This document shows, piece after piece, positions 1 to 7,771 of a stretch of DNA of 64,000 nucleotides. The first letter of the stretch is position 1. Each line of letters begins with the position of its first letter. The translations under genes were made by a program, and so were the position numbers. The stretch comes from Legionella maioricensis (GTDB taxonomy: Bacteria > Pseudomonadota > Gammaproteobacteria > Legionellales > Legionellaceae), in contig NZ_JAJKBJ010000002.1 of assembly GCF_023618015.1 (NCBI RefSeq), positions 186,001-250,000 on the forward strand, written 5' to 3'. The notes below the pieces were generated by a model. The model was not told the origin of the DNA. It saw nothing but the letters and a program-made list of their open reading frames with translations, and searched no databases.

Positions 1-1
1 T

Positions 2-760
2 TTTATTACTCCGTTAGGTGTTTTGGGCTTGTGGGAGCTTTTGAAAAAAAATACTCTGCCGGTTATTAGCGATACAGTCAATACGAAGCGTTTCCTGCGC
101 ATTTTTATCCTGGTGCCGTTGGGATTTTTTGCCTTGTTTAGCCTGAATCATGAAGTCAATTTAAATTGGATAGGTCCCCTGTTCTTAGCCCTTATACCCT
201 GGCTTACTCTGCTTATAGCAAACAGTCCTAAAAATCATGCTCTTTGGTTAGGTACCGCCCTCTCTTTATTGACAGGGTATAGCAGTGCATTGCTAATAGC
301 CACTTTTAATACTTCTGAATTGGTGCAGGAAAAATTATTTATAAAAGTTGTCGCTTGGGAGCCTTTAATTAAAAAATTTCATCATATAGCCCAACAAGTT
401 GAAGCGAAAACCAAGAAAACCCCCGTTTTCATACCTTTAGATAACTTCCCTATAGGCAGCGAACTTTCTTTTTATCAGACTAAGTTCCTGGAGAAAGGCA
501 GTATACTAAAAAGTTATCCCATTGCCGGTTCTCACCTTTTTGGTTTAGACAGTTTAATGTATCGCTATTGGTCAAAAGATATGGAACTTGCGGGAAGACC
601 GCTGATTTTAATTTCAAAAGAGCTATGGCGCTTTGATCTTCCGGAAATCAAAAGACAAACCATTGAACAATCAAAATTGAAGAAGGTATGGTCAAAAGGT
701 CAAGGCCAAGGAGTAAGAAATATTCCGTTTTATTATCAGGTAGTGCAAATGAAAGAATAA
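2..760 (+). CDS. C-terminal part of a GT39-like membrane glycosyltransferase (5' end outside window)
   Basis: The reading frame is already open at the left edge, so only the last ~250 residues are visible; a TTG at 23 is not a convincing start. Three hydrophobic segments (FLRIFILVPLGFFALF, WIGPLFLALIPWLTLLIA and ALWLGTALSLLTGY) are followed by a soluble tail of about 140 residues. This is the arrangement of dolichyl-phosphate-mannose mannosyltransferase/ArnT-like GT39 enzymes, which move sugars from polyprenyl-phosphate carriers at the inner membrane. The downstream neighbour is a polyprenyl-phosphate sugar synthase-like gene, which fits. It is convergent with that neighbour, the two stop codons being one base apart. 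The catalytic N-terminal loop is not in the window, so the family call is an inference. Confidence 0.55.
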   Translation, partial: FITPLGVLGLWELLKKNTLPVISDTVNTKRFLRIFILVPLGFFALFSLNHEVNLNWIGPLFLALIPWLTLLIANSPKNHALWLGTALSLLTGYSSALLIATFNTSELVQEKLFIKVVAWEPLIKKFHHIAQQVEAKTKKTPVFIPLDNFPIGSELSFYQTKFLEKGSILKSYPIAGSHLFGLDSLMYRYWSKDMELAGRPLILISKELWRFDLPEIKRQTIEQSKLKKVWSKGQGQGVRNIPFYYQVVQMKE

Positions 761-761
761 A

Positions 762-1886
762 TTACTGTAAAACGGCCGGCTGTCTTTTTTCTCGCCAAAC
801 AAGACGCGAATAAAAAAAATAATTTAATACCGAGCCCAGGATAACGCCTGAAACCATGATTAGATTTTCTTTTACATACCCCGTACCAAAGTAATGAGTC
901 CCAAGTTTAACCCAGTTGCCTTGAAAGCCTACCATCAATACGGAGTATCCTACAAAAAAAGCAAAGGACTTAAACCGTTGGCTTAGGCTTCTTTTTTTAA
1001 ATGTAAATTGATTGTTTAAGATGAAATTATTCACTACAGCAGCTATAACAGCCAATTGCGCAGCAAAAAAAGGAGCAAAATTTAAGCGCAACGCATTATA
1101 GACCAGACACTGAATGACTAAGCCTATCAGACCCACTGCACACATGCTCATATAAGGTTTCAGTTCGTGAAAACGCAAAGTGGCCAAAACGCGCAGAGAA
1201 TCAAAGATACTATTTGCCGGGAGTTTGCTTTGTCCTTTTTCTCTATCCACGAACTCAATCGGATACTCAGCAATTTTTGCTTTAGTTTTGTGTAAGGCCC
1301 ATAGTAATTCTAATTTATAAGCATAATTATTAGAAATGAATCGTTCCGGTAACGCTTTATTCAAGGCAAGATAATGAGTTGCCCTAAAGCCGCTAGTAAA
1401 ATCTTTATACTTGGGCGTTAGAGCGATGCGCGCCACTATGTTACCCAGTTTAGACAAAAACTTACGATGCCAACCCCAATTGCGAGGAATAGATCCCCCA
1501 TTGATGTAGCGACTGCCTACAACGACATCGTGATCATGCATTTTTTCAATCATGGGCAAGAGATAATGCGGCTGATGCGATAAATCGGCATCAAACTCGA
1601 CAACAATGTCGGCCCCTAAATGAGTTAATGCATAACGCATCGCTTGTAAATAGGCAGAACCTAAACCTGTTTTTTTCGGTTCGGTTATTAAATGTAACTG
1701 GGGATATTGCTTCTGAAGCTGAGACACTAGGTCTTGAGTATTGTCCGTAGAGCAGCTATCAAAGACTAAAACATGAAAACTCATTGCAGAAGAAGAAGTG
1801 GCTTTAAAAACCTGATGAATCGTTTCTTCAATTACAAGGGACTCATTATAAGTTGGAATGATAATGACAACTGTTTTCATATTCAT
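762..1886 (-). CDS. Dolichyl-phosphate mannose synthase-like GT2 fused to a GtrA membrane domain
   Basis: The N-terminal ~230 residues are a GT-A glycosyltransferase of the DPM1 type: IIIPTYNE at the start, the FDSCSTDNT region, the metal-binding FDADLSHQP and VVGSRY. They would move a sugar from a nucleotide donor to polyprenyl phosphate. The last ~120 residues form four hydrophobic helices with the NNFILNNQFTF motif of GtrA proteins, which are thought to flip or position the lipid-linked sugar. Start placed at the ATG at 1886 (GGAG about 12 bases upstream); the ATG two codons later is also possible, and an upstream in-frame extension looks spurious. Together with the converging GT39-like gene it suggests a two-step envelope glycosylation pathway. 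The substrate cannot be told. Confidence 0.85.
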   Translation of the reverse strand: MNMKTVVIIIPTYNESLVIEETIHQVFKATSSSAMSFHVLVFDSCSTDNTQDLVSQLQKQYPQLHLITEPKKTGLGSAYLQAMRYALTHLGADIVVEFDADLSHQPHYLLPMIEKMHDHDVVVGSRYINGGSIPRNWGWHRKFLSKLGNIVARIALTPKYKDFTSGFRATHYLALNKALPERFISNNYAYKLELLWALHKTKAKIAEYPIEFVDREKGQSKLPANSIFDSLRVLATLRFHELKPYMSMCAVGLIGLVIQCLVYNALRLNFAPFFAAQLAVIAAVVNNFILNNQFTFKKRSLSQRFKSFAFFVGYSVLMVGFQGNWVKLGTHYFGTGYVKENLIMVSGVILGSVLNYFFYSRLVWREKRQPAVLQ

Positions 1887-2043
1887 AAATAAAGCGAACT
1901 CCATTTTCCCATGGCACAACTGATACATCTAAAACAGACATATAAACTTTTGAGTATAATGTAATTTAAACCTATATAGAAGAAGTTAGAACCAGAAAAC
2001 AACCGCATCCCCGCTATTTCTTACTAAGAGCAATTAATGCATC

Positions 2044-2068
2044 CCCTCTTATGTTATCGATAAGAGGG
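2044..2068. repeat. Perfect 9-bp inverted repeat downstream of a lipoprotein gene
   Basis: The arms ccctcttat (2044-2052) and ataagaggg (2060-2068) are exact reverse complements around a 7-base loop. It lies just beyond the 3' end of the minus-strand lipoprotein gene, so it could stop or protect that transcript. No T-run follows on either strand, so it is not a canonical intrinsic terminator. Confidence 0.5.
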
Positions 2069-2090
2069 AATAAAGTGAAGGATAATAAGA

Positions 2091-2348
2091 TTATTGAATT
2101 ACTGGCAGTTGAGGAGCAGCTGTTTGTTTAGGACCTGGTGTGGACTTTTGAACCGGATCTTTAGACGCATAACTCTTAGTAGCTGTTTTTGCCTTACCGG
2201 TAGTAGCGCCTGTATTTTGTTTCATCGTTTGATGTGCTGAATAATCCACGTTCTGAGGATTCCGCCCATCCATATAGCAGCCAGATAATCCCAAAACCAA
2301 AGACACAACGATCCCATAACCCCATTTAAAAGACTTAAAATTTTTCAT
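2091..2348 (-). CDS. Small lipoprotein, hypothetical
   Basis: 85 residues from the ATG at 2348, preceded by AGGAAG at about 6 bases. The N-terminus (MKNFKSFKWGYG...) leads into a hydrophobic stretch ending LGLSGC, a good type II signal peptide/lipobox, so the protein should be lipidated on Cys and sit in the inner or outer membrane. The mature part is Thr/Lys/Pro/Gln-rich (TTGKAKTATK, TPGPKQTAAP) with no recognisable domain, so it is probably disordered. A longer in-frame extension upstream has no ribosome binding site and would bury the signal peptide. Function unknown. Confidence 0.7.
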   Translation of the reverse strand: MKNFKSFKWGYGIVVSLVLGLSGCYMDGRNPQNVDYSAHQTMKQNTGATTGKAKTATKSYASKDPVQKSTPGPKQTAAPQLPVIQ

Positions 2349-2480
2349 AATTAGCTTCCTGCATAAGTTAATATAAATAGCTCGGGTATTTCTTGAAAAC
2401 ATTTTAACTCATTAATTAATATAAATTAAAAGGCATCAAATAACCATAAATATTTTTGTAGGCTAAAAACTTACTCTTCC

Positions 2481-3461
2481 TTAGACCATGCCACTAAGCT
2501 GAAAATTAATCCCTACGAAATTATCAGCGTAAGTACTTCCACGCACCGAATGTGCGTAAGAAGGAGTAATACGCAATTGCTTATAGTGATAATCTATCCC
2601 GATACCATAACCATAGCCATATCGACCCAAAAGGATCTCCGGAGTGGCAGAAAGAGCCCCAATATTAGCCGCTGATATGGGTCTGCTGAAATCTCGACTA
2701 ACTATCTGAATGAACCCGCCGCTTATAAAGGGAGAAACACGGTCATTTACTTGATAATACAAGCGCGCGTATTCCATTGTCGTCCCTATTCTTGTTTTCA
2801 GGGAAGGCACAAAAACATTTTGATTGGAGTAAATAACAGTATAATTTTGCTGGCGAAAATTACTATAAAAATAAGTTAAATCACCTTGCAAATAGAATGC
2901 CTTGTAACTTTGGCCAAAGAAAGTACGCGCACCTATGGTGCTGTCATTACCGTTATAATTCGCAAAACCGCTTAAAGGATTAGCCGTATCGCCATTAAGG
3001 GTATTAATCAGGTGATAATTATCACGACCAAAGCTGGCAAATACATCGATAAAAACAGGGAAAAATACTTGTTTCATCACATGCACATACACTCCGTTGT
3101 CCTGAAGTGACTGAGTGGTTTGGTTAAGCACGCTCGTCATCCGGGAGAGGGCGTTCGTATTGGTAGTTATATTGTAAAAATTCAGCCCCCAATAGAAATT
3201 ACGCGTTTTAAAATTGTCGCCACCAACCGAGATAAAATTAGTATGGCCCGAATATTGATTAAAAAAGGCGCCCTGACTTGATGAAAATTTAAAATCATCA
3301 TAAAACGAATTAACAATAGCTTTGGGTTGTAAGTATTGTTGAATTAATTGCTCCATCTCTTGCTCACTCTTCATTTTATCTTTGATAGCAAGAGACTGAT
3401 TTTGAGCAGAAACAGCGGTGGATAATAGAAGCAACAAAGAGAAAAAAACATTAGTTCTCAT
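2481..3461 (-). CDS. Putative outer-membrane beta-barrel protein, hypothetical
   Basis: 326 residues. A clear Sec signal peptide (MRTNVFFSLLLLLSTAVSA, cleavage before QNQS) is followed by a short polar helix with EQEMEQLIQQYLQP. The remainder alternates polar and aromatic residues (YWGLNFYNITTN, FIDVFASFGRDNY, GYGYGIGIDYHYKQLRI) and ends in FQLSGMV. This is the pattern of a small outer-membrane barrel, resembling the autotransporter-like or porin-like proteins common in Legionella. AGGAA precedes the ATG. It lies between two small lipoprotein genes on the same strand with ~70-base gaps, possibly one transcript. No specific family recognised. Confidence 0.65.
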   Translation of the reverse strand: MRTNVFFSLLLLLSTAVSAQNQSLAIKDKMKSEQEMEQLIQQYLQPKAIVNSFYDDFKFSSSQGAFFNQYSGHTNFISVGGDNFKTRNFYWGLNFYNITTNTNALSRMTSVLNQTTQSLQDNGVYVHVMKQVFFPVFIDVFASFGRDNYHLINTLNGDTANPLSGFANYNGNDSTIGARTFFGQSYKAFYLQGDLTYFYSNFRQQNYTVIYSNQNVFVPSLKTRIGTTMEYARLYYQVNDRVSPFISGGFIQIVSRDFSRPISAANIGALSATPEILLGRYGYGYGIGIDYHYKQLRITPSYAHSVRGSTYADNFVGINFQLSGMV

Positions 3462-3531
3462 TACATTCCTTTATAAATAGTCCAGTTACTTAATTTTTAT
3501 AGGCATTAAACTCAGAAGCCTACTCCAGTTT

Positions 3532-3777
3532 TTAATGTGGAAGCATCAACGATGTTGTCTGTCCGCAGGTGGACACTTCCAGGGTAGCCTGAGGCTGTAC
3601 CGCCGCGTTCATACCATTATTAACCTGCCCCACATTTGCTTGGTTTTGCGCATTCGCCGCGGGCGCAGGCCCCGGATCATCCACTTTTGGCGCATTATCA
3701 CCCCCGCAGGCAGCAAGCCAAAGCAGGGAGGATAAAATAACCCAACGGCTTCGTTTAAAGAACAAATAACATGACAT
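3532..3777 (-). CDS. Very small Ala/Asn/Gln-rich lipoprotein, hypothetical
   Basis: 81 residues from the ATG at 3777 with AGGA 8 bases upstream; an ATG nine bases further upstream overlaps that ribosome binding site and is less likely. The sequence MSCYLFFKRSRWVILSSLLWLAAC ends in a good lipobox (LAAC) followed by GGD. The mature part is low-complexity (PAPAANAQNQANVGQVNNGMNAAVQPQ) with one further Cys near the end. It resembles short periplasm-facing lipoproteins of unknown role. An overlapping open frame on each strand here looks like a shadow. Confidence 0.55.
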   Translation of the reverse strand: MSCYLFFKRSRWVILSSLLWLAACGGDNAPKVDDPGPAPAANAQNQANVGQVNNGMNAAVQPQATLEVSTCGQTTSLMLPH

Positions 3778-3964
3778 AGTGCACATCCTGTAATACTGTT
3801 ATGTAAAATAAGAATATAAGTTAATCTTAAATCATAAGCAATAATGCCCTCCCCCCTTTTATTCAAATAATCGGATAGAGTCGTTGTGTTACGTTGGGGC
3901 TAAATGTAGGATTGGCTTGATGAGTACCGGATAAAAAAACTTTAAAAACACAACTAAGGATGGA

Positions 3965-4426
3965 ATGATGAAAAAAATCTGCTCAAAAAGTGCCGCCCTG
4001 TTCACCGCAATTTCTCTCGCCTTTGGGATAGCAGAAGCCGCTGTTCCTGTTAGTTCCTCGGGACAAGCGACTTTATCAATAACGGCAGTATCAACAAACT
4101 CAAAATCAACGTTGGCAAAGTGTCGCAACACCCTGGCAAACTGTGTTGTCACGCTAACTCTTATGCCTCCCAATCAGGGATTTGTGATCATTGAGAATAC
4201 GTCTAATGTTGATGCCATAAATGTACAGGCAATCTTGCCTAGTGAATTTAATGATGTAAACCAGGTATCCATCTGTGAGGTATTAAAAGCCCACGAATCC
4301 TGCTCACTGATTTTTGCGCCAGGCTCCAACACGCAGGTGCACCCTCAAACAACCATCCCTATAAAAGGTAACAATACAAGTACCGTTTTCTTCGATATGA
4401 GAGTTCTGGAGCTGGGTGGCTCATAA
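3965..4426 (+). CDS. Secreted protein, hypothetical, with an Ig-like feel
   Basis: 153 residues starting at one of two adjacent ATGs, with AAGGATGGA just upstream. The signal peptide MMKKICSKSAALFTAISLAFGIAEA is cleaved before AVPV. The mature ~128 residues are Thr/Ser/Asn-rich and beta-prone, with four Cys (KCRNTLANC, SICEVLKAHESC) that could form two disulfides, consistent with a periplasmic or exported protein. The pattern FVIIENTSNVDAINVQAILP resembles beta-sandwich repeat modules that describe protein contents as added to a mean value, but I cannot name a family. It stands alone between divergently and similarly oriented neighbours. Confidence 0.6.
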   Translation: MMKKICSKSAALFTAISLAFGIAEAAVPVSSSGQATLSITAVSTNSKSTLAKCRNTLANCVVTLTLMPPNQGFVIIENTSNVDAINVQAILPSEFNDVNQVSICEVLKAHESCSLIFAPGSNTQVHPQTTIPIKGNNTSTVFFDMRVLELGGS

Positions 4427-4488
4427 TCATAAAACAACTAATTGAACCTCTGTTATCAGTGTTATTTCAGAGTAATTAACCCTTCGGA

Positions 4489-4509
4489 TGCCGCGAATAT
4501 ATCGCGGCA
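4489..4509. repeat. 8-bp GC-rich palindrome upstream of the cystathionine beta-synthase-like gene
   Basis: tgccgcga (4489-4496) and tcgcggca (4502-4509) are exact reverse complements around five bases. The element lies ~60 bases after the previous gene and ~120 before the next. There is no T-run, so it could be an RNA hairpin or an operator; the sequence does not decide. Confidence 0.4.
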
Positions 4510-4629
4510 CGTCTGACTTTCAAAGAAGGCAAAACGCCCCCATACCCACCCGCTTTTTAATTGGGTCAGGTTTTGCTTTTTCAAGCTATATGCTTATAAT
4601 CAGGCATTCCACCATCATAAAGGACTACC

Positions 4630-5580
4630 ATGATTTACCCCAATATTCTGGCCACCATAGGACATACTCCTGTCGTCAAAATTAATCGTCTGGGCCGTGA
4701 CCTGGATTGTGAACTCTACGTCAAATGTGAATTTTTCAACCCAGGGGGCTCGGTAAAAGACCGTATTGGCTATGAAATGGTAATTAACGCGGAACGCGAT
4801 GGAAAAATCAAACCTGGTTATACCCTCATTGAACCTACTTCCGGCAACACAGGAATAGGCATTGCTCTGGCCGGTGCTGTGTTAGGCTATAAAGTGATTA
4901 TTACCATGCCGGAAAAAATGAGTCAGGAAAAACAATGTGTGCTTGAACGTCTGGGTGCAAAAATCTATAGAACCCGAACCGAGGCAGCCTCCCATGATCC
5001 AGACAGTCATATTTCTTTAGCTAAAAAATTACAGGCAGAAATACCCAATTCCTATATTCTGGATCAATACGCGAACCCTAATAATCCTAACGCCCATTAT
5101 CGTGGAACAGCTCAAGAGATCATTGATGATTTTGGTAAGGATTTACACATGGTCGTCGCCGGTGTAGGAACTGGCGGAACAATTAGCGGTATAGCAAAAC
5201 GCCTTAAAGAATATAATCCGGCAATTAAGATTATAGGAGTAGATCCTGAAGGTTCAATTCTTGGCGGAGGTACGGAAATCAAACCCTATCAGGTAGAAGG
5301 CATAGGCTATGATTTCTTCCCTGATGTACTGAATAATGACTTAATTGATACCTATATTAAAACCAATGATGCTGATTCATTTCGTACAGCAAGACAGTTA
5401 ATTCGTGACGAAGGATTATTAGTAGGAGGCTCCAGTGGTGCGGCAATGTGGGGGGCTTTACAAGCAGCCAAATCTTTAGGTAAAGGAAAAAAATGCCTGG
5501 TGATTTTGCCCGACTCTATTCGCAATTACATGTCTAAATTTGCTAATGATGAGTGGATGAAGGTTCAAGGTTTTCTCTAA
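4630..5580 (+). CDS. Cystathionine beta-synthase / cysteine synthase-like PLP enzyme
   Basis: 316 residues, fold-type II PLP enzyme. GGSVKDR (residues 39-45) carries the Schiff-base Lys43; SGNTG (71-75) binds the substrate carboxylate; GVGTGGTISG binds the PLP phosphate. The C-terminal half has PEGSILGGG and DSIRNYMSKF followed by ND-WM, which match eukaryotic-type cystathionine beta-synthase more closely than CysK. It therefore probably condenses serine and homocysteine to cystathionine, although O-acetylserine sulfhydrylase activity is possible. The regulatory CBS (Bateman) pair of longer enzymes is absent. Start ATG has AAGGA about 6 bases upstream. The gene is followed by a strong hairpin at 5594-5615. 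Confidence 0.85.
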   Translation: MIYPNILATIGHTPVVKINRLGRDLDCELYVKCEFFNPGGSVKDRIGYEMVINAERDGKIKPGYTLIEPTSGNTGIGIALAGAVLGYKVIITMPEKMSQEKQCVLERLGAKIYRTRTEAASHDPDSHISLAKKLQAEIPNSYILDQYANPNNPNAHYRGTAQEIIDDFGKDLHMVVAGVGTGGTISGIAKRLKEYNPAIKIIGVDPEGSILGGGTEIKPYQVEGIGYDFFPDVLNNDLIDTYIKTNDADSFRTARQLIRDEGLLVGGSSGAAMWGALQAAKSLGKGKKCLVILPDSIRNYMSKFANDEWMKVQGFL

Positions 5581-5593
5581 ATAGTTCTGTTGC

Positions 5594-5615
5594 CTACCCA
5601 CTCTTAAGTGGGTAG
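5594..5615. terminator. Hairpin between convergent genes
   Basis: ctacccact (5594-5602) and agtgggtag (5607-5615) form an exact 9-bp stem with a 4-base loop. It lies between the converging beta-synthase-like gene and the next minus-strand gene, 13 bases from each. Neither strand has a clear U-tract, so it may act as a 3'-end block rather than a classical terminator. Confidence 0.5.
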
Positions 5616-5628
5616 AGCCTCTATCACT

Positions 5629-6693
5629 TTACGCAGCAGGACTTGCTGACTGACTGGACTCAGCCTCTATACGCTCAAATAGTTGATCTACCTCAATTTT
5701 ATTTGTACTAATCCAGCCAGCCAAAGAACTGGCCAATAATTCATTAATCTGTTTGTTCGGTCCATTAAATGATTCGAGGGTCACCGGAGTTTCAGCCGCT
5801 TGCGTTAATTTGGAAAAAAATGCAGTAGTATCAGCTATAATGCCCCTTACAGTGGGTAAAAATTTAATATAAAAATCCATCAAACTTGAAGTGGTTAATT
5901 CATTGCCTTTTATCATCGTCAGAAAATTCTCTCGCCATTGCAAAAAGGATTGTAATAAACGTTTATTATCGGCCTCTATTAAAGCAACTATCGGAGCTAT
6001 GGTTCCCGTATTCTCATGACTATCCACAACAGGTTCAGGTGGGCTTATAGCCAATTGACCGACATAAGCAAAGTCTGCTTTATTCGCTACTCCGGGAAAA
6101 TAATGTTCTCCCTGGACCTGAAGTACTAATTCCAGTTTTGGGTTATGAACGGTACTGTCTGTAAAAACGTCCCGCTTTCTTATTTCTTTTCCATGTTCAG
6201 TAATAGATAAAGTAATGGTTATCCCCAACGTTCGGGCCAGAGCACCTAGCACTGAAGGAGGAAGTACTGTAGTTGACTCGCGTAAAAAACCTTTTGAAGT
6301 AGTGACATCCAAACCGTCGAAGACTTCGCGATAATCTAAAGGATGGGCATAAATTTCATCAATAACAAGCTGACGCAACACAAAGGCCATGCATTCGACC
6401 TTTTCAGATTTACGCGGCCCATTGATCAGCATTCCCATTCGTTCGGCTGGAGTCAGATACGGTAGTTGAGCTTTAAACTTGGGATAATAGTCAAAAAAAC
6501 GATCCAGTAATATCTTCAAAGTCGTTTCATTCACACGCGATGCATTTCTGATACTATCAATTAATGCCACGGCTAAAGCATGAAATTGCTCTCCACCGAC
6601 ATTAATAAAACTGAGTTCGGTTGCTGTCTGCGTACTGCTTTGATTCGCAGGAGTCCTAGTAAAAAAACCAGTATGTCCCCCAGTGCGTGTCAT
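5629..6693 (-). CDS. Candidate Dot/Icm effector, possibly OTU-like without the catalytic Cys
   Basis: 354 residues, TAGGAG six bases before the ATG. No signal peptide or membrane segment. Residues 30-45 (NVGGEQFHALAVAL) resemble the OTU deubiquitinase active-site block G-x-x-C-x-F-H-A, but Glu or Gln stands where Cys is expected. Residues 188-201 (ELVLQVQGEHYFPG) resemble the terminal strand with the catalytic His-Tyr pair. The region 83-105 is helical. The C-terminal ~130 residues are a mostly helical domain and a tail rich in Glu, Ser and Ala (RIEAESSQSASPAA), as seen in Dot/Icm translocation signals. A PmrA-type box with a -10 lies upstream. The effector call is inferred; the OTU relationship is tentative and could be chance. 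Confidence 0.5.
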   Translation of the reverse strand: MTRTGGHTGFFTRTPANQSSTQTATELSFINVGGEQFHALAVALIDSIRNASRVNETTLKILLDRFFDYYPKFKAQLPYLTPAERMGMLINGPRKSEKVECMAFVLRQLVIDEIYAHPLDYREVFDGLDVTTSKGFLRESTTVLPPSVLGALARTLGITITLSITEHGKEIRKRDVFTDSTVHNPKLELVLQVQGEHYFPGVANKADFAYVGQLAISPPEPVVDSHENTGTIAPIVALIEADNKRLLQSFLQWRENFLTMIKGNELTTSSLMDFYIKFLPTVRGIIADTTAFFSKLTQAAETPVTLESFNGPNKQINELLASSLAGWISTNKIEVDQLFERIEAESSQSASPAA

Positions 6694-6723
6694 TGTGCTC
6701 TCCTACCTTGAAGGTATACTTCT

Positions 6724-6756
6724 ATTCTAATGAATCAAGATTAAGGAAATATTAAC
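6724..6756 (-). promoter_or_regulatory. PmrA-type box and -10 element upstream of the effector candidate
   Basis: Read on the minus strand, GTTAAT-N5-CTTAAT (6740-6756) matches the PmrA direct-repeat consensus YTTAAK-N5-YTTAAK at 11 of 12 defined positions. Ten bases further on is TAGAAT (6724-6729), a 5/6 match to a -10 hexamer, so the box would overlap the -35 region. PmrA/PmrB controls many Dot/Icm effector genes in L. pneumophila through cTTAATatT-like sites. Confidence 0.55.
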
Positions 6757-6859
6757 AAACTGTCTATAATTTGGCACCCTGATGTCACACGACTGTTTTT
6801 TCCAATTAGACCCTAAATTTTCACGCTTGAACTTTTTTTTAATACCAGATAAAAAGCCC

Positions 6860-6932
6860 ATTTTTAAATCTGCAAATAAATAGCCGCGATTTAAAAATAT
6901 AACTATAGTTTTCTCAAAATAAAGCTATAGTT
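6860..6932. repeat. Two consecutive inverted repeats in the 6694-7042 intergenic region
   Basis: First pair: atttttaaatc (6860-6870) and gatttaaaaat (6888-6898), an exact 11-bp stem with a 17-base loop. Second pair: aactatagtttt (6901-6912) and aaagctatagtt (6921-6932), a 12-bp stem with one G-U pair and an 8-base loop. They sit between two divergent genes and could be operators or a structured 5' leader for the plus-strand gene at 7043. Apart from these and the PmrA-type box the 349-base gap shows nothing else. Confidence 0.5.
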
Positions 6933-7042
6933 ATATAGGGATTTTGAAGACCATAAAAGGGTTAAAAAGCGTAGTTTAGGATTAAGGAGCTTTTGCATAG
7001 AGCATCCTCACAGCTCAGAGCTCTAAAAAGTAAGGAGAACGC

Positions 7043-7771
7043 ATGGAACATTCTCAGGAAGGTGATTTAATTCGTGTCAAAGAGTTATTAAGACACACCG
7101 GTGAATTTATTGCCTATTTTGAACTGGCAGAAACTAAAATGATTGAGTGGCGCGAGGAAATGGAGCAACAAGCTGCCCGATTAACCCAGCATTCACAAAG
7201 ACTACAAAATGAATTGGCCTCCGTACACGAGCTATTATCACAAGCAGGCACTACCCGTTTTAGAGTGATTGCAGAAAAGGCACTATCTCAAGGGGAGCTC
7301 CAACTCCAAATCATGGAAAACAGCTGCAATCAATTCACTGAAAATTTTCAAGAGCAACAAGAACAACTGGAATTACTTACCGCTCAATGCATTACTAAAA
7401 TCGAACAACACTGCTCAAAGGCAACTCAGGTAATTGCAACCCAATTAGCTAAATATGACGCGCATCAATTCCATCGCATTGCCAATGAAAGTTGTGATCA
7501 CGTAGAGCGTGTTGCAAATGATGCAGTGAACAAAAGTAATAAATTGCTCCGCTTGTTTCAAATGCGATTTAGTCTCTTTGCGGTATTTACTACCGTACTT
7601 ACTGCCTTTGTTATTGTGTTGTATTTAAATGGGGAACTTCCTTGGGAAATGCACCATAAGGCCGTAAATGAACGCCATGCCGGCAAAGTATTACTTCAGG
7701 CCTGGCCCAATCTAACTCTTGAAGAAAAAACCAAGATATTAAACGACGACAGCTTGCAGCATGGTGGATAA
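7043..7771 (+). CDS. Coiled-coil protein with one membrane segment, hypothetical
   Basis: 242 residues, AAGGAG six bases before the ATG. Residues ~25-165 are highly helical and Gln/Glu-rich with heptad-like spacing (EEMEQQAARLTQHSQRLQ, FQEQQEQLELL), so a long coiled coil is expected. A single hydrophobic segment follows at about 176-195 (FSLFAVFTTVLTAFVIVLYL), then ~45 polar residues. There is no signal peptide, so the coiled coil should be cytoplasmic if the topology is N-in. The last 11 bases overlap the start of the DOT1-like methyltransferase gene, so the two are translationally coupled and likely act together. I do not recognise the family. Confidence 0.7.
   Translation: MEHSQEGDLIRVKELLRHTGEFIAYFELAETKMIEWREEMEQQAARLTQHSQRLQNELASVHELLSQAGTTRFRVIAEKALSQGELQLQIMENSCNQFTENFQEQQEQLELLTAQCITKIEQHCSKATQVIATQLAKYDAHQFHRIANESCDHVERVANDAVNKSNKLLRLFQMRFSLFAVFTTVLTAFVIVLYLNGELPWEMHHKAVNERHAGKVLLQAWPNLTLEEKTKILNDDSLQHGG

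Noticed and set aside
3535..3866. Open frames on both strands over the small lipoprotein gene
   Set aside because: They lack ribosome binding sites and signal features. The lipoprotein frame has a lipobox and AGGA at the right distance.
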